Assembly (NCBI RefSeq): GCF_030433855.1
Contig: NZ_JARUXC010000017.1
Span: forward strand, 1-64,000
DNA from: Agreia sp. PsM10
GTDB lineage: Bacteria; Actinomycetota; Actinomycetes; Actinomycetales; Microbacteriaceae
Length of the DNA stretch: 64,000 nucleotides
Direction of reading: 5' to 3'
In this document: positions 43,830-51,095 of the stretch, one piece after another
Numbering within the stretch: the first letter of the stretch is position 1
Layout of the letters: the number at the start of each line of letters is the position of its first letter
Program-made: the position numbers and the translations under genes
The notes under the pieces: generated by a model
What the model saw: the letters and a program-made list of their open reading frames with translations, nothing else
Database searches by the model: none
Told to the model about the DNA's origin: nothing

Positions 43830-44480
43830 ATGACCGACCAGAACTCGTTCCCTGAGCCTGTCGAAGGGGAGGAACCGGCTTCGGCGACAGACCCCTCGAC
43901 AGGCTCGGGGAGCGACTCCGGCCAGCCCGTCGATGGTGCCACCGAGGACGCGACCTTCATCGAGGCCGAAGGCCCCGATGTCGAGACCTCTCTGAGCGAC
44001 GCCGACCTGAGCTTTCTCGAAGACGCCTCCAGTGCGTCGTCGTCGACTGCCTCAGACGAGGTGCTCGCCGCAGAACGGCTCGCCGATCTGCAGCGCGTCA
44101 CCGCGGAATACGCGAACTACCGCAAGCGCACCGAGGCGAACCGCGAGGTCGAGCGGGAGCGCACCGTCGGCGAGGTCGTGAAGGTTCTGCTGCCGGTGCT
44201 CGACGATCTCGACCGCGCTGAGAAGCACGGCGACCTCGGAGACGGCCCGTTCGCATCCATCGCGCAGAAGCTGCGCGGCGGCACCGAGCGTCTGGGACTG
44301 AAGCCGTTCGGAGCCGCGGGCGATGCATTCGACCCGCAGCTGCACGAGGCGATCTTCCAGCAGCCGTCGGCCGATGTCGAGGTCGAGACGGTCGCCGACG
44401 TCGTCGAGACGGGCTACTACCTCGGCTCCACGCTTCTGCGTGCGGCCAAGGTCGTCGTCTCGACTCCGGTCAGCGCTTAA
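43830..44480 (+). CDS. grpE: Nucleotide exchange factor GrpE
   Basis: 216-residue DnaK exchange factor, starting 2 bp after dnaK. The conserved core (about 75-215) has the coiled coil LADLQRVTAEYANYRKRTE, then VLPVLDDLDRAEKHGD and the beta domain with FDPQLHEAIF. Residues 6-27 (SFPEPVEG through PSTGSG) are coded by two inverted copies of a dispersed palindromic repeat inside the reading frame. This is an unusual insertion in the disordered N-terminus that does not touch the functional core. Confidence 0.95.
   Translation: MTDQNSFPEPVEGEEPASATDPSTGSGSDSGQPVDGATEDATFIEAEGPDVETSLSDADLSFLEDASSASSSTASDEVLAAERLADLQRVTAEYANYRKRTEANREVERERTVGEVVKVLLPVLDDLDRAEKHGDLGDGPFASIAQKLRGGTERLGLKPFGAAGDAFDPQLHEAIFQQPSADVEVETVADVVETGYYLGSTLLRAAKVVVSTPVSA
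43847..43912. repeat. Dispersed repeat B inside grpE
   Basis: GTTCCCTGAGCCTGTCGAAG begins at 43847 and runs to 43869. Its inverted partner CCCCTCGACAGGCTCGGGGA lies at 43893-43912. The pair is in frame and is translated as FPEPVEG and DPSTGSG. The same element occurs at 44495-44548, 54101-54149 and 55072-55125. Confidence 0.9.
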
Positions 44481-44494
44481 GACACAACCTGGTA

Positions 44495-44548
44495 GAGCCC
44501 CTTTGACAGGCTCGGGGAACGAACCGTTCGCCGAGCCTGTCGAGGGGC
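44495..44548. repeat. Dispersed repeat B between grpE and dnaJ
   Basis: The unit CCCCTTTGACAGGCTCGGGG (44498-44517) faces CCGAGCCTGTCGAGGGG (44531-44547), forming a strong hairpin in the 90-bp grpE-dnaJ gap. It could attenuate or stabilise the mRNA between the two genes. Confidence 0.9.
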
Positions 44549-44570
44549 ACCACTGATCAACAAGGAAAAA

Positions 44571-45557
44571 ATGGCCAGCCAGGATTGGTTCGACAAGGAC
44601 TTCTACAAGGTGCTTGGCGTCTCGAAGGACATCTCCGAGGCCGAGCTCAAGAAGACGTATCGCAAGCTCGCGCGTCAGTACCACCCCGACTCCAACCCCG
44701 GCGATCCCAAAGCCGAGGCCAAGTTCAAAGAGATCTCCGAGGCCAACTCGGTGCTGTCCGACCCTGAACAGCGCAAGGAGTACGACCAGATCCGCGCCAT
44801 GGGCTCAGGGGCCCGATTCCAGGCTCCCGGCCAGCAGGGCGGCGGCTTCGAAGACGTCTTCGGCGGCATGTTCGGCGGCGGCGGGGGCGGCCGCGGAGGC
44901 CAGCAGTACACCTACACCCAGCCCGGTGCCGGCAGCCAGTACGACGACCTCCTGGGAGGCCTCTTCGGCGGCTCGTCCGGAGGCTTCCGCGGGTTCGGCG
45001 GACCGACTCGTGGCCGCGACGTCACGGCCCGCGCCACCATCGACTTCCTCACGGCCACCAAGGGCGACACGATCAAGCTGCAGACCGCAGACGGTCGCCC
45101 GATCACCGTGAAGATTCCGGCCGGCGTCTCCGACGGTCAGAAGATCAAATTGCGCGGCAAGGGTGAGGCCAGTCCCGATGGGGGCGAGCCAGGCGATATC
45201 GTCTTGACCGTGACCGTGCGCAAACACCCCGTATTCGAACGCGACGGGTTGAACCTGCGCGTGAACGTTCCCGTGACCTTCGTCGAGGCGACGCTCGGAG
45301 CGACGATCGAGGTTCCGACCCTCGGCGGCGATCCCGTCAAGCTCAAGGTCGCTCCCGGCACACCCTCTGGGCGCGTGCTGCGGGTCAAGGGCCGCGGCGT
45401 CGAGACGTCGAAGGGCACCGGCGACCTGCTCGCCGTGGTGCAGGTCGCGGTTCCCGCGCACCTCAGCCCCGAGGCCCGCGAGGCGCTCGAGGCGTTCCAC
45501 GCGGTCGAGCCGCAGGAGAACCCGCGCCTCGAGCTGCTCTCCAAGGCGCACGAGTAG
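44571..45557 (+). CDS. dnaJ: DnaJ-type co-chaperone without zinc fingers
   Basis: 328-residue J protein. The J domain (about 9-75) has HPD at 38-40. A Gly/Phe-rich region (about 80-150) follows, then two beta-barrel substrate domains (about 155-310). There are no CxxCxGxG repeats, so it is a class B (CbpA-like) protein although it sits in the dnaK operon, where class A DnaJ is common. ATG at 44571 behind AAGGAAAA. It stimulates DnaK ATPase. Confidence 0.93.
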   Translation: MASQDWFDKDFYKVLGVSKDISEAELKKTYRKLARQYHPDSNPGDPKAEAKFKEISEANSVLSDPEQRKEYDQIRAMGSGARFQAPGQQGGGFEDVFGGMFGGGGGGRGGQQYTYTQPGAGSQYDDLLGGLFGGSSGGFRGFGGPTRGRDVTARATIDFLTATKGDTIKLQTADGRPITVKIPAGVSDGQKIKLRGKGEASPDGGEPGDIVLTVTVRKHPVFERDGLNLRVNVPVTFVEATLGATIEVPTLGGDPVKLKVAPGTPSGRVLRVKGRGVETSKGTGDLLAVVQVAVPAHLSPEAREALEAFHAVEPQENPRLELLSKAHE

Positions 45558-45606
45558 CCCTCCCGCACCCTGATTACTCCGCACGAGCCAGACAGAAAGG
45601 CAGGCC

Positions 45607-46017
45607 ATGGACGAGAACTCACCGATGTTCGCGATCGCCATGGCCGCCGAACTGGCCGGCATGCATCCGCAGACCCTGCGCCAGTACGACCGCATCGGGC
45701 TCGTGAGTCCCACCCGCACGGCGGGCAAGTCGCGTCGTTACTCGATGCGCAACGTGGTGCAGCTGCGCGAGGTCGCACGTCTCTCGGCGGAGGGCGTGAG
45801 CCTCGAGGGCATCGCCCGCATCCTGACCCTCGAGAATCAGGTGAGCGCCCTCACCGGCCGCGTTCGCGAGCTCGAGAGCGCACTCGCCGACGAACTGCTC
45901 AACCGCCCGAACCGCCGCGTCTTCGCGGCTGACGTGCAGGGCGACGTGGTGTCGCTCAAGCATGGAACGCGCACGGCCCGCCGCACCGAGGTCGTGATCT
46001 GGCGCCCCACCGACTGA
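45607..46017 (+). CDS. hspR: Heat-shock repressor HspR (MerR family)
   Basis: 136-residue MerR-type regulator. The helix-turn-helix and wing (about 8-75) include AAELAGMHPQTLRQYDRIGLVSPTRTAGKSRRYS, typical of HspR. A coiled coil (about 78-98) and a short tail follow. It represses its own operon at the HAIR sites upstream of dnaK. ATG at 45607 with GAAAGGCAGG upstream, 49 bp after dnaJ. Confidence 0.95.
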   Translation: MDENSPMFAIAMAAELAGMHPQTLRQYDRIGLVSPTRTAGKSRRYSMRNVVQLREVARLSAEGVSLEGIARILTLENQVSALTGRVRELESALADELLNRPNRRVFAADVQGDVVSLKHGTRTARRTEVVIWRPTD

Positions 46018-46087
46018 CCAGTGGGTACCCCTGCGGTCAGTAGTGCCCGGTGCGTCGGTACCCCTTGTCCGCGCGGGTACCTGCTGT

Positions 46088-46966
46088 TCAGGTGACAGGC
46101 GTCGACACGAAGAGAACGCGGTCGCTCGCGACCAGCTCGTCGAGGGTGAAGACCCGGTTCAGGTCGTGGCCCGCCGCGATCGCGGCCGCCCGCTGCGACT
46201 CCGACCGCGGATCCATGCGCCCCTGCATGAACCCGCCCAACGAGCGCACGGCGCACGCCGCGATGATCCCCTCCGGAGTGCCGCCCGTTCCCATGACGGC
46301 GTCGACGCCCGAGCCGGGCGTGGCCGCCGCGATCGCGATCGACACGTCGCCCTCACCCACCAGGTGCACGCGCACGCCGAGCCCGCGCAGCTCGGCGACG
46401 AGGGATGCGTGCCGCGGCTTGTCGAGAACCCCGACGACGAGCTCGCCGATCGGCTTGCCGAGAGCGCCGGCGAGCCGCGTCGCGTTCTGCGTGGGCGGCG
46501 CGAGCACGTCGAGCCCCCCGACCCCCGCCGCCCCGGCGATGAGCTTCTGCATGTAGAACACGTCGCGCGGGTCGAACATGCTTCCGCGCGGTGCGAGCGC
46601 GATCACGGCCACCGCCCCCGGAAGGTTCTCCGCCGCGAGTCGCGTTCCGTCGAGCGGGTCGACGGCGACATCGCACGCGGGCCCCGAGCCCGTGCCCAGC
46701 CGCTCGCCGTTCGCGAGCATCGGCGCCTCGTCCTTCTCTCCCTCGCCGATCACGACCGTGCCGTCGAACGGGGCCCGGCCCAGGGCATCCCGCATCGCCG
46801 CGACGGCCAGCTCGTCGGCGCCGTTCTTGTCGCCCGACCCCACGAGGGGCAGGCACGCGGATGCCGCGGCCTCGGTCGCGCGCACGATGGCGGCCACGAG
46901 ATCGGCCGGATAGTTGTGGGCCCCCACGACCGTGGTCGGAGCGAGGGGCGGCGTCGGGAGGGGCAT
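46088..46966 (-). CDS. glpX: Class II fructose-1,6-bisphosphatase, short form
   Basis: 292-residue GlpX-type phosphatase of gluconeogenesis. Metal and substrate motifs are present: VGSGDKNGAD, GEGEKDEAPML, VDPLDGT, FDPRDVFYMQK and GGTPEGIIAA. Relative to the mycobacterial enzyme (as I recall it) the C-terminus is about 40-55 residues short, ending LFVSTPVT where the family continues with a conserved DGDLLRGVR-type segment. No remnant is seen downstream. The active-site residues known from E. coli lie before the truncation. It may be a paralogue with altered function. Its start is only 17 bp from the divergent acetyltransferase. Confidence 0.85.
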   Translation of the reverse strand: MPLPTPPLAPTTVVGAHNYPADLVAAIVRATEAAASACLPLVGSGDKNGADELAVAAMRDALGRAPFDGTVVIGEGEKDEAPMLANGERLGTGSGPACDVAVDPLDGTRLAAENLPGAVAVIALAPRGSMFDPRDVFYMQKLIAGAAGVGGLDVLAPPTQNATRLAGALGKPIGELVVGVLDKPRHASLVAELRGLGVRVHLVGEGDVSIAIAAATPGSGVDAVMGTGGTPEGIIAACAVRSLGGFMQGRMDPRSESQRAAAIAAGHDLNRVFTLDELVASDRVLFVSTPVT

Positions 46967-46983
46967 GACTGAAAAGGGTAGCG

Positions 46984-47454
46984 TTGTCGCCCGTGAGCAC
47001 TGCATCGATCGAGATCCGAGACACAGCATTCGACCACCCCGATTCCGAGGCGTTGCGGGCCGCGCAGCGCGTCGAGATCGACGCGCGCTACGGCGGTGAC
47101 ACCGAGCCGGGAACCAAGCCGTCGGCATCCGATGTGCCGGTCTTCGTCGTCGCTTACGACGACGCGGGAAGACCCGTGGGATGCGGCGGCCTGCGACAGC
47201 TCGACGACGCCAGCGCCGAGATCAAGCGCATGTTCGTGACTCCGGATGCGCGCGGCACGGGTGTGTCGGTCGCGGTGCTGCACGCGCTCGAAGAGCGGGC
47301 TCGCAGCCGCGGCTGGAGCACCCTGCGGCTCGAGACGGGAACGGCGCAGCCGGACGCCGTTCGCTTCTACGAACGCGAGGGGTACACGCTCATTCCGAAC
47401 TTCGGCGCCTACGCGGGAGCCGCAGAGTCGCTCTGCTACGAGCGCCGCATCTAG
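46984..47454 (+). CDS. GNAT-family N-acetyltransferase
   Basis: 156-residue acetyltransferase. The acetyl-CoA motif A is IKRMFVTPDARGTGVSVAVLHALEERA, with RGTG the P-loop-like core, and motif B is GWSTLRLETGTAQPDAVRFYEREGY. The start is uncertain: the TTG at 46984 has AAAGGG at good spacing, and the GTG at 46993 is the alternative. The substrate is unknown. Divergence from glpX by 17 bp means the promoters must overlap coding sequence. Confidence 0.85.
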   Translation: MSPVSTASIEIRDTAFDHPDSEALRAAQRVEIDARYGGDTEPGTKPSASDVPVFVVAYDDAGRPVGCGGLRQLDDASAEIKRMFVTPDARGTGVSVAVLHALEERARSRGWSTLRLETGTAQPDAVRFYEREGYTLIPNFGAYAGAAESLCYERRI

Positions 47455-47469
47455 GCGCTCCGGCGCCGT

Positions 47470-48816
47470 CTATGCGACGAGGCCCGCCCGGCGCTGCTCG
47501 CGCTCGCGGGCCCGTCGCTCGAAGCGGGGCTCCGCGCCGGCCGCGCGTGCACCGAGCGACACGAGTTCGCGCACGGCCCAGCCGAGCAGCACCACGAGCA
47601 GCACGTTCCGGGCCGTGAGCAGCAGCGCCACTCCGGGATCTCCCGCGATGAGCGGCATGTAGAGGATAGGGAACACGAACGTGGTGAGCACCGAGATGGC
47701 CACCATGAGCAGCGCGGGTGTTCTCCAGGCGCGCCATCCGTGCGTGATTCCCACGGCGATGATCGGGGCCAGCCAGAGCATGTACTGGGGGGAGCCCACC
47801 TTGTTGAACACGACCACCGTGGTGGCGAGCGCGAGTGAGGCGACGAGCAGCAGCCTCTGGGTCTGCGCACCACGGTGCTTGGCCCACACCACGAGCGCCA
47901 GCACGCCGACGACGGCCAGGGCCATGACCGGTGTCATCAGCGAGACGGCGATGTGGTCGTAGGGGCCGACGACCTCGCGGGTGGCGATCTCGGTGTTGTT
48001 GATGATGTGGCTGCCCGGCCTGTTGAGAATAGCGAGCCAGAGCCACGGCGTGGTGACGGGCGCCTCGAGCTGAAGGCCGCGCGAGGTCTGCATCTGCGCG
48101 AAGCCGAGAAGGTAGTGCAGCCCGCCGAGGGCCCACACGATGGCGGCGACCCCCACCGAGAACATGGCACCGGTCGCGACCGCGATGCGGCGGCGTGGGA
48201 ACGCACCGACGATGGCCAGGAAGATCGCGGCGGGCCACACCTTGATCCAGGTGGCGAGGGCCAGAAGAACGGATGCGACGATCGGCCGTCGCGCGATCAG
48301 AACGAGGGCGATGATCACCAGGGGAGCGGTGATGCCCTCGAGACGAAGCAGCGCCACCGGGCTCAGGAGTGTGAGGATTCCGAGCCACCACCACGAGGCC
48401 AGGACTCCGCGGCGGGAGCGACCGCGGTTGGAGAGAACCAGGATCGATGCCGCATTCAGCGAGGCGATGAGCACGAACCAGAGCAGCTGGTAGAACTGGG
48501 GGCCCGCGATGTTCGAGATGGCGATCGGCAGGATCGCCCCGATCGGGTAGACCCACTCGAAGTGGATGCCCGGCCATTGACCGAAGCTCTCGGCGGCGAT
48601 GGCCCAGCGGCGGTACAGCGGCAGGTCGCCCTCGACGGTTCCGGCGACGATGTTGGGCAGCAGGCCGAGCAGGTAGACGACATGGATTCCGACGAAGCCC
48701 CAGAGCAGGTTGCGCGGCTTCTCGAAGACCTCAGGTTCTGGCAGTGCGGGTCGGATGAATCGGTCGTAGATGCCCTGCGGTGCCAGGCCTTGGATCGCTG
48801 TATCGGTTGTCGCCAC
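47470..48816 (-). CDS. GT87/DUF2029-type membrane glycosyltransferase
   Basis: 448-residue polytopic protein with about 11 helices, like polyprenol-phosphate-mannose mannosyltransferases. The first extracytoplasmic loop has GDLPLYRRWA, where the family's catalytic acidic residue lies, and LALATWIKVWPAAIFLA is a conserved GT87 segment. The C-terminus is a basic Arg/Glu-rich tail. The GTG at 48816 is the start. It probably adds mannose to a cell-envelope glycolipid or glycan. The acceptor is unknown. Confidence 0.8.
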   Translation of the reverse strand: MATTDTAIQGLAPQGIYDRFIRPALPEPEVFEKPRNLLWGFVGIHVVYLLGLLPNIVAGTVEGDLPLYRRWAIAAESFGQWPGIHFEWVYPIGAILPIAISNIAGPQFYQLLWFVLIASLNAASILVLSNRGRSRRGVLASWWWLGILTLLSPVALLRLEGITAPLVIIALVLIARRPIVASVLLALATWIKVWPAAIFLAIVGAFPRRRIAVATGAMFSVGVAAIVWALGGLHYLLGFAQMQTSRGLQLEAPVTTPWLWLAILNRPGSHIINNTEIATREVVGPYDHIAVSLMTPVMALAVVGVLALVVWAKHRGAQTQRLLLVASLALATTVVVFNKVGSPQYMLWLAPIIAVGITHGWRAWRTPALLMVAISVLTTFVFPILYMPLIAGDPGVALLLTARNVLLVVLLGWAVRELVSLGARAAGAEPRFERRAREREQRRAGLVA

Positions 48817-48942
48817 TCTTGCGACCGTAGTGTCGAATGCCTGCGAGCGAGCAGGGATTCACCTTGCCGTTACCTGACCGTCGATTCGCGGACACCGGAA
48901 TCCCGCCGGATGTCGTGTGAGGCGCACGACGTGATTCACGAC

Positions 48943-49776
48943 TCACGCTGTCGGTCTGACCGCCTGGATCGTGTAGCTGAGCGGCGCCACGCCCGCGAGG
49001 GCATCGAGGGCGAACTCGCCGTTCGGACGCAGCAGCATCTGGCCCGGCAACGCTCGCCACGGCACGCTGTCGTGTTCGACGAGCATCGTGAGCCTGAGCC
49101 CGGCGTCGAGGAGGGCGGTGACGATCTCGCCGACGCCGTGGTTCCACTCGTAGGTCGTGGTCGCGGTGATGGGCTGGTCGGTCTCGACATAGCTGGCATC
49201 GTCGTTCCACTCGAGTGGATCCTTCTGCTCGAAGTAGGGGAAGCGCAGGTGCAGGTCGTCTGTGAGGCGCTCGTCCATGGTCCACAGGATGGGGTGGCCC
49301 TCGCGGATGAAGAGTCGGCCGCCCGGTTTCAGCAGGCCCGCGACGACCGCCGCCCAGCGCTCCACACTGGGCAGCCAGCACAGAGCGCCGATCCCCGTGT
49401 AGACGAGGTCGAAGCTCTGCGGTTCGAGTACCGACAGCGCCGAGAAGACATCCGCCTCGACGAACTCGACGTCGTCGCCGGTCTCGGCCACGAGCCGGCG
49501 TGCCTCGTCGAGCGCGACGGGCGAGAAGTCGAGCCCCGTGACACGGGCGCCGAGGCGGGCGAGCGAGAGCGTGTCGGTGCCGATGTGGCACTGCAGGTGC
49601 ACGGTGCGCAGCCCCTCGACGGGCCCGAGTCGGTCGAGGTCGAACCTCACGACGTCGGAGATGAGCTTCCGATCGTCGATGTACCGCTGAACCTGGTAGC
49701 CCACTCCGGTGCGGGTGGCGTGCGCGGACGCCCTGTCGTTCCAGTTGTCGCGGTTCGCGTTCAGATAGTCGGTCAT
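48943..49776 (-). CDS. SAM-dependent methyltransferase (class I)
   Basis: 277-residue methyltransferase. The SAM motif is VHLQCHIGTDTLSLARLGARVTGLDFS (about 59-85), motif II is VEFVEADV, and a post-motif LLKPGGRLFIREGHP lies near 150. The glycine-poor motif I (HLQCHIGTDT) is typical of a subgroup with the N-terminal NRDNWNDRA signature. The substrate is unknown. It is a single gene divergent from another methyltransferase. Confidence 0.88.
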   Translation of the reverse strand: MTDYLNANRDNWNDRASAHATRTGVGYQVQRYIDDRKLISDVVRFDLDRLGPVEGLRTVHLQCHIGTDTLSLARLGARVTGLDFSPVALDEARRLVAETGDDVEFVEADVFSALSVLEPQSFDLVYTGIGALCWLPSVERWAAVVAGLLKPGGRLFIREGHPILWTMDERLTDDLHLRFPYFEQKDPLEWNDDASYVETDQPITATTTYEWNHGVGEIVTALLDAGLRLTMLVEHDSVPWRALPGQMLLRPNGEFALDALAGVAPLSYTIQAVRPTA

Positions 49777-49852
49777 CGTCGGCCTCTTCCTGCCGCCCTC
49801 CGGGCAGCCCGCCAGAATATCAGTCGGGGCGCATCCCTGTCAGGATGGGGGG

Positions 49853-50989
49853 ATGCCCGATTTCTCGTTCGACGACCTCCGCCGCTTTCCCGACGTCGAG
49901 GCCCCCAATCTGTTCGCGGTCGATGCCAGCGACAGGCTGATCCTCGATGAGGCGGCGGATGCGCTGGCCGCGGCCGCTCCCGGGGAGGTCGCCGTGCTGG
50001 GCGATCGCTACGGGGCGCTGACGCTCGGCGCGGCCGGGCTGCACGGGGCCACGCGCATCCGGGTTCAGCAGGACGCCCTGACGGGCGAGCGGGCCCTGGC
50101 CCGCAATGCCGACCGCACAGGGCTCGCCGACTCGTACGAGTCGATGCCGTTCGAGGCCTCGCTCGTCGAGGGGGCGACCGTGGTGCTCATGCAGCTGCCG
50201 CGTACACTCGCCGCGCTCGAGCAGGCGGCCGCGCTCATCGCCCGCCACGCGCATCCGTCGGTCGTGGTGTTCGCGGGCGGACGCATCAAGCACCTCTCGA
50301 CGAGCATGAACGACGTGCTCACCGCGCACTTCTCCGAGCTGCGCGTGAGCCTGGCGCGGCAGAAGTCGCGCGTGCTCGTGGCCTCCGCGCCGCGGGCCGA
50401 CGCCCAGTCCGACTCCGACGCCGCCGCGATGCGCACCGAGTTCCACGACGATATCCAGCTCTGGGTCGCCGCCCAGGGCACCGCCTTCGCGGGCACGAAG
50501 CTCGACATCGGCACCCGCTTTCTGCTGTCGTTCATTCCGCAGATGGCGGCGCACCCCGATGCGGCCATCGATCTCGGATGCGGCACCGGCGTTCTCGCCG
50601 CCGAGATCGCCCGGGCCCGGCCCGAGGCACGCGTGATCGCGAGCGACCAATCGTCGTCGGCCATCGCATCCGCGCGCGAGACGATGCGGCTCAATGGTCT
50701 CGAGGACCGAGTCGAGGTCGTTCGCGACGACGCGCTGCGCTCGCAGCCGGATGCGTCGGCCGGGCTGATCCTGTGCAACCCGCCGTTCCACGTGGGCGCG
50801 GCCGTGCATGCGGACGCCGCCCTCGGGCTGTTCCGCGACGCGGCGCGTGTGCTGGAGTCGGGCGGCGAGCTCTGGACCGTGTTCAACAGCTCGCTCTCGC
50901 ACGCAGCGACCCTGCGCAAGATCGTGGGACCGACCGACGTGGTCGGGCAGAACGCGAAGTTCACGGTGACGCGCAGCACGAGGCGCTGA
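49853..50989 (+). CDS. RsmC/RlmG-type methyltransferase
   Basis: 378-residue protein with two Rossmann-like halves, as in RsmC and RlmG. The active C-terminal half has AIDLGCGTGVLAAEIARARPEARVIASD and the NPPFH motif, which places guanine N2 methylation of rRNA as the likely reaction. The degenerate N-terminal half is a helper domain. ATG at 49853. The exact rRNA target cannot be told from sequence. Confidence 0.87.
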   Translation: MPDFSFDDLRRFPDVEAPNLFAVDASDRLILDEAADALAAAAPGEVAVLGDRYGALTLGAAGLHGATRIRVQQDALTGERALARNADRTGLADSYESMPFEASLVEGATVVLMQLPRTLAALEQAAALIARHAHPSVVVFAGGRIKHLSTSMNDVLTAHFSELRVSLARQKSRVLVASAPRADAQSDSDAAAMRTEFHDDIQLWVAAQGTAFAGTKLDIGTRFLLSFIPQMAAHPDAAIDLGCGTGVLAAEIARARPEARVIASDQSSSAIASARETMRLNGLEDRVEVVRDDALRSQPDASAGLILCNPPFHVGAAVHADAALGLFRDAARVLESGGELWTVFNSSLSHAATLRKIVGPTDVVGQNAKFTVTRSTRR

Positions 50990-51024
50990 CCCGCCCGCAG
51001 GCAAGGCTCAGGGAACCTTGCGCC

Positions 51025-51060
51025 GGTCGAGTAGCGAGGAACGAGCGCGTCGAGACCACC
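51025..51060. repeat. Dispersed palindromic repeat, family E
   Basis: The stretch GGTCGAGTAGCGAGGAACGA followed by GCGCGTCGAGACCACC is like a sequence I recall as very common between genes in Micrococcales genomes. It is imperfectly palindromic at its ends (GGTCGAG / GTCGAGACC). Only one copy is in this window. It lies just upstream of the GntR-Cache gene. Confidence 0.5.
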
Positions 51061-51095
51061 GGGTGATAGCGTCGAATCCAGCTCCGGGAGGCCAG

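Noticed and set aside
46018-46087. Three GGTACC-containing repeats between hspR and glpX as an operator
   Set aside because: They lie between convergent genes and do not form a clean palindrome or stem. No role could be supported.
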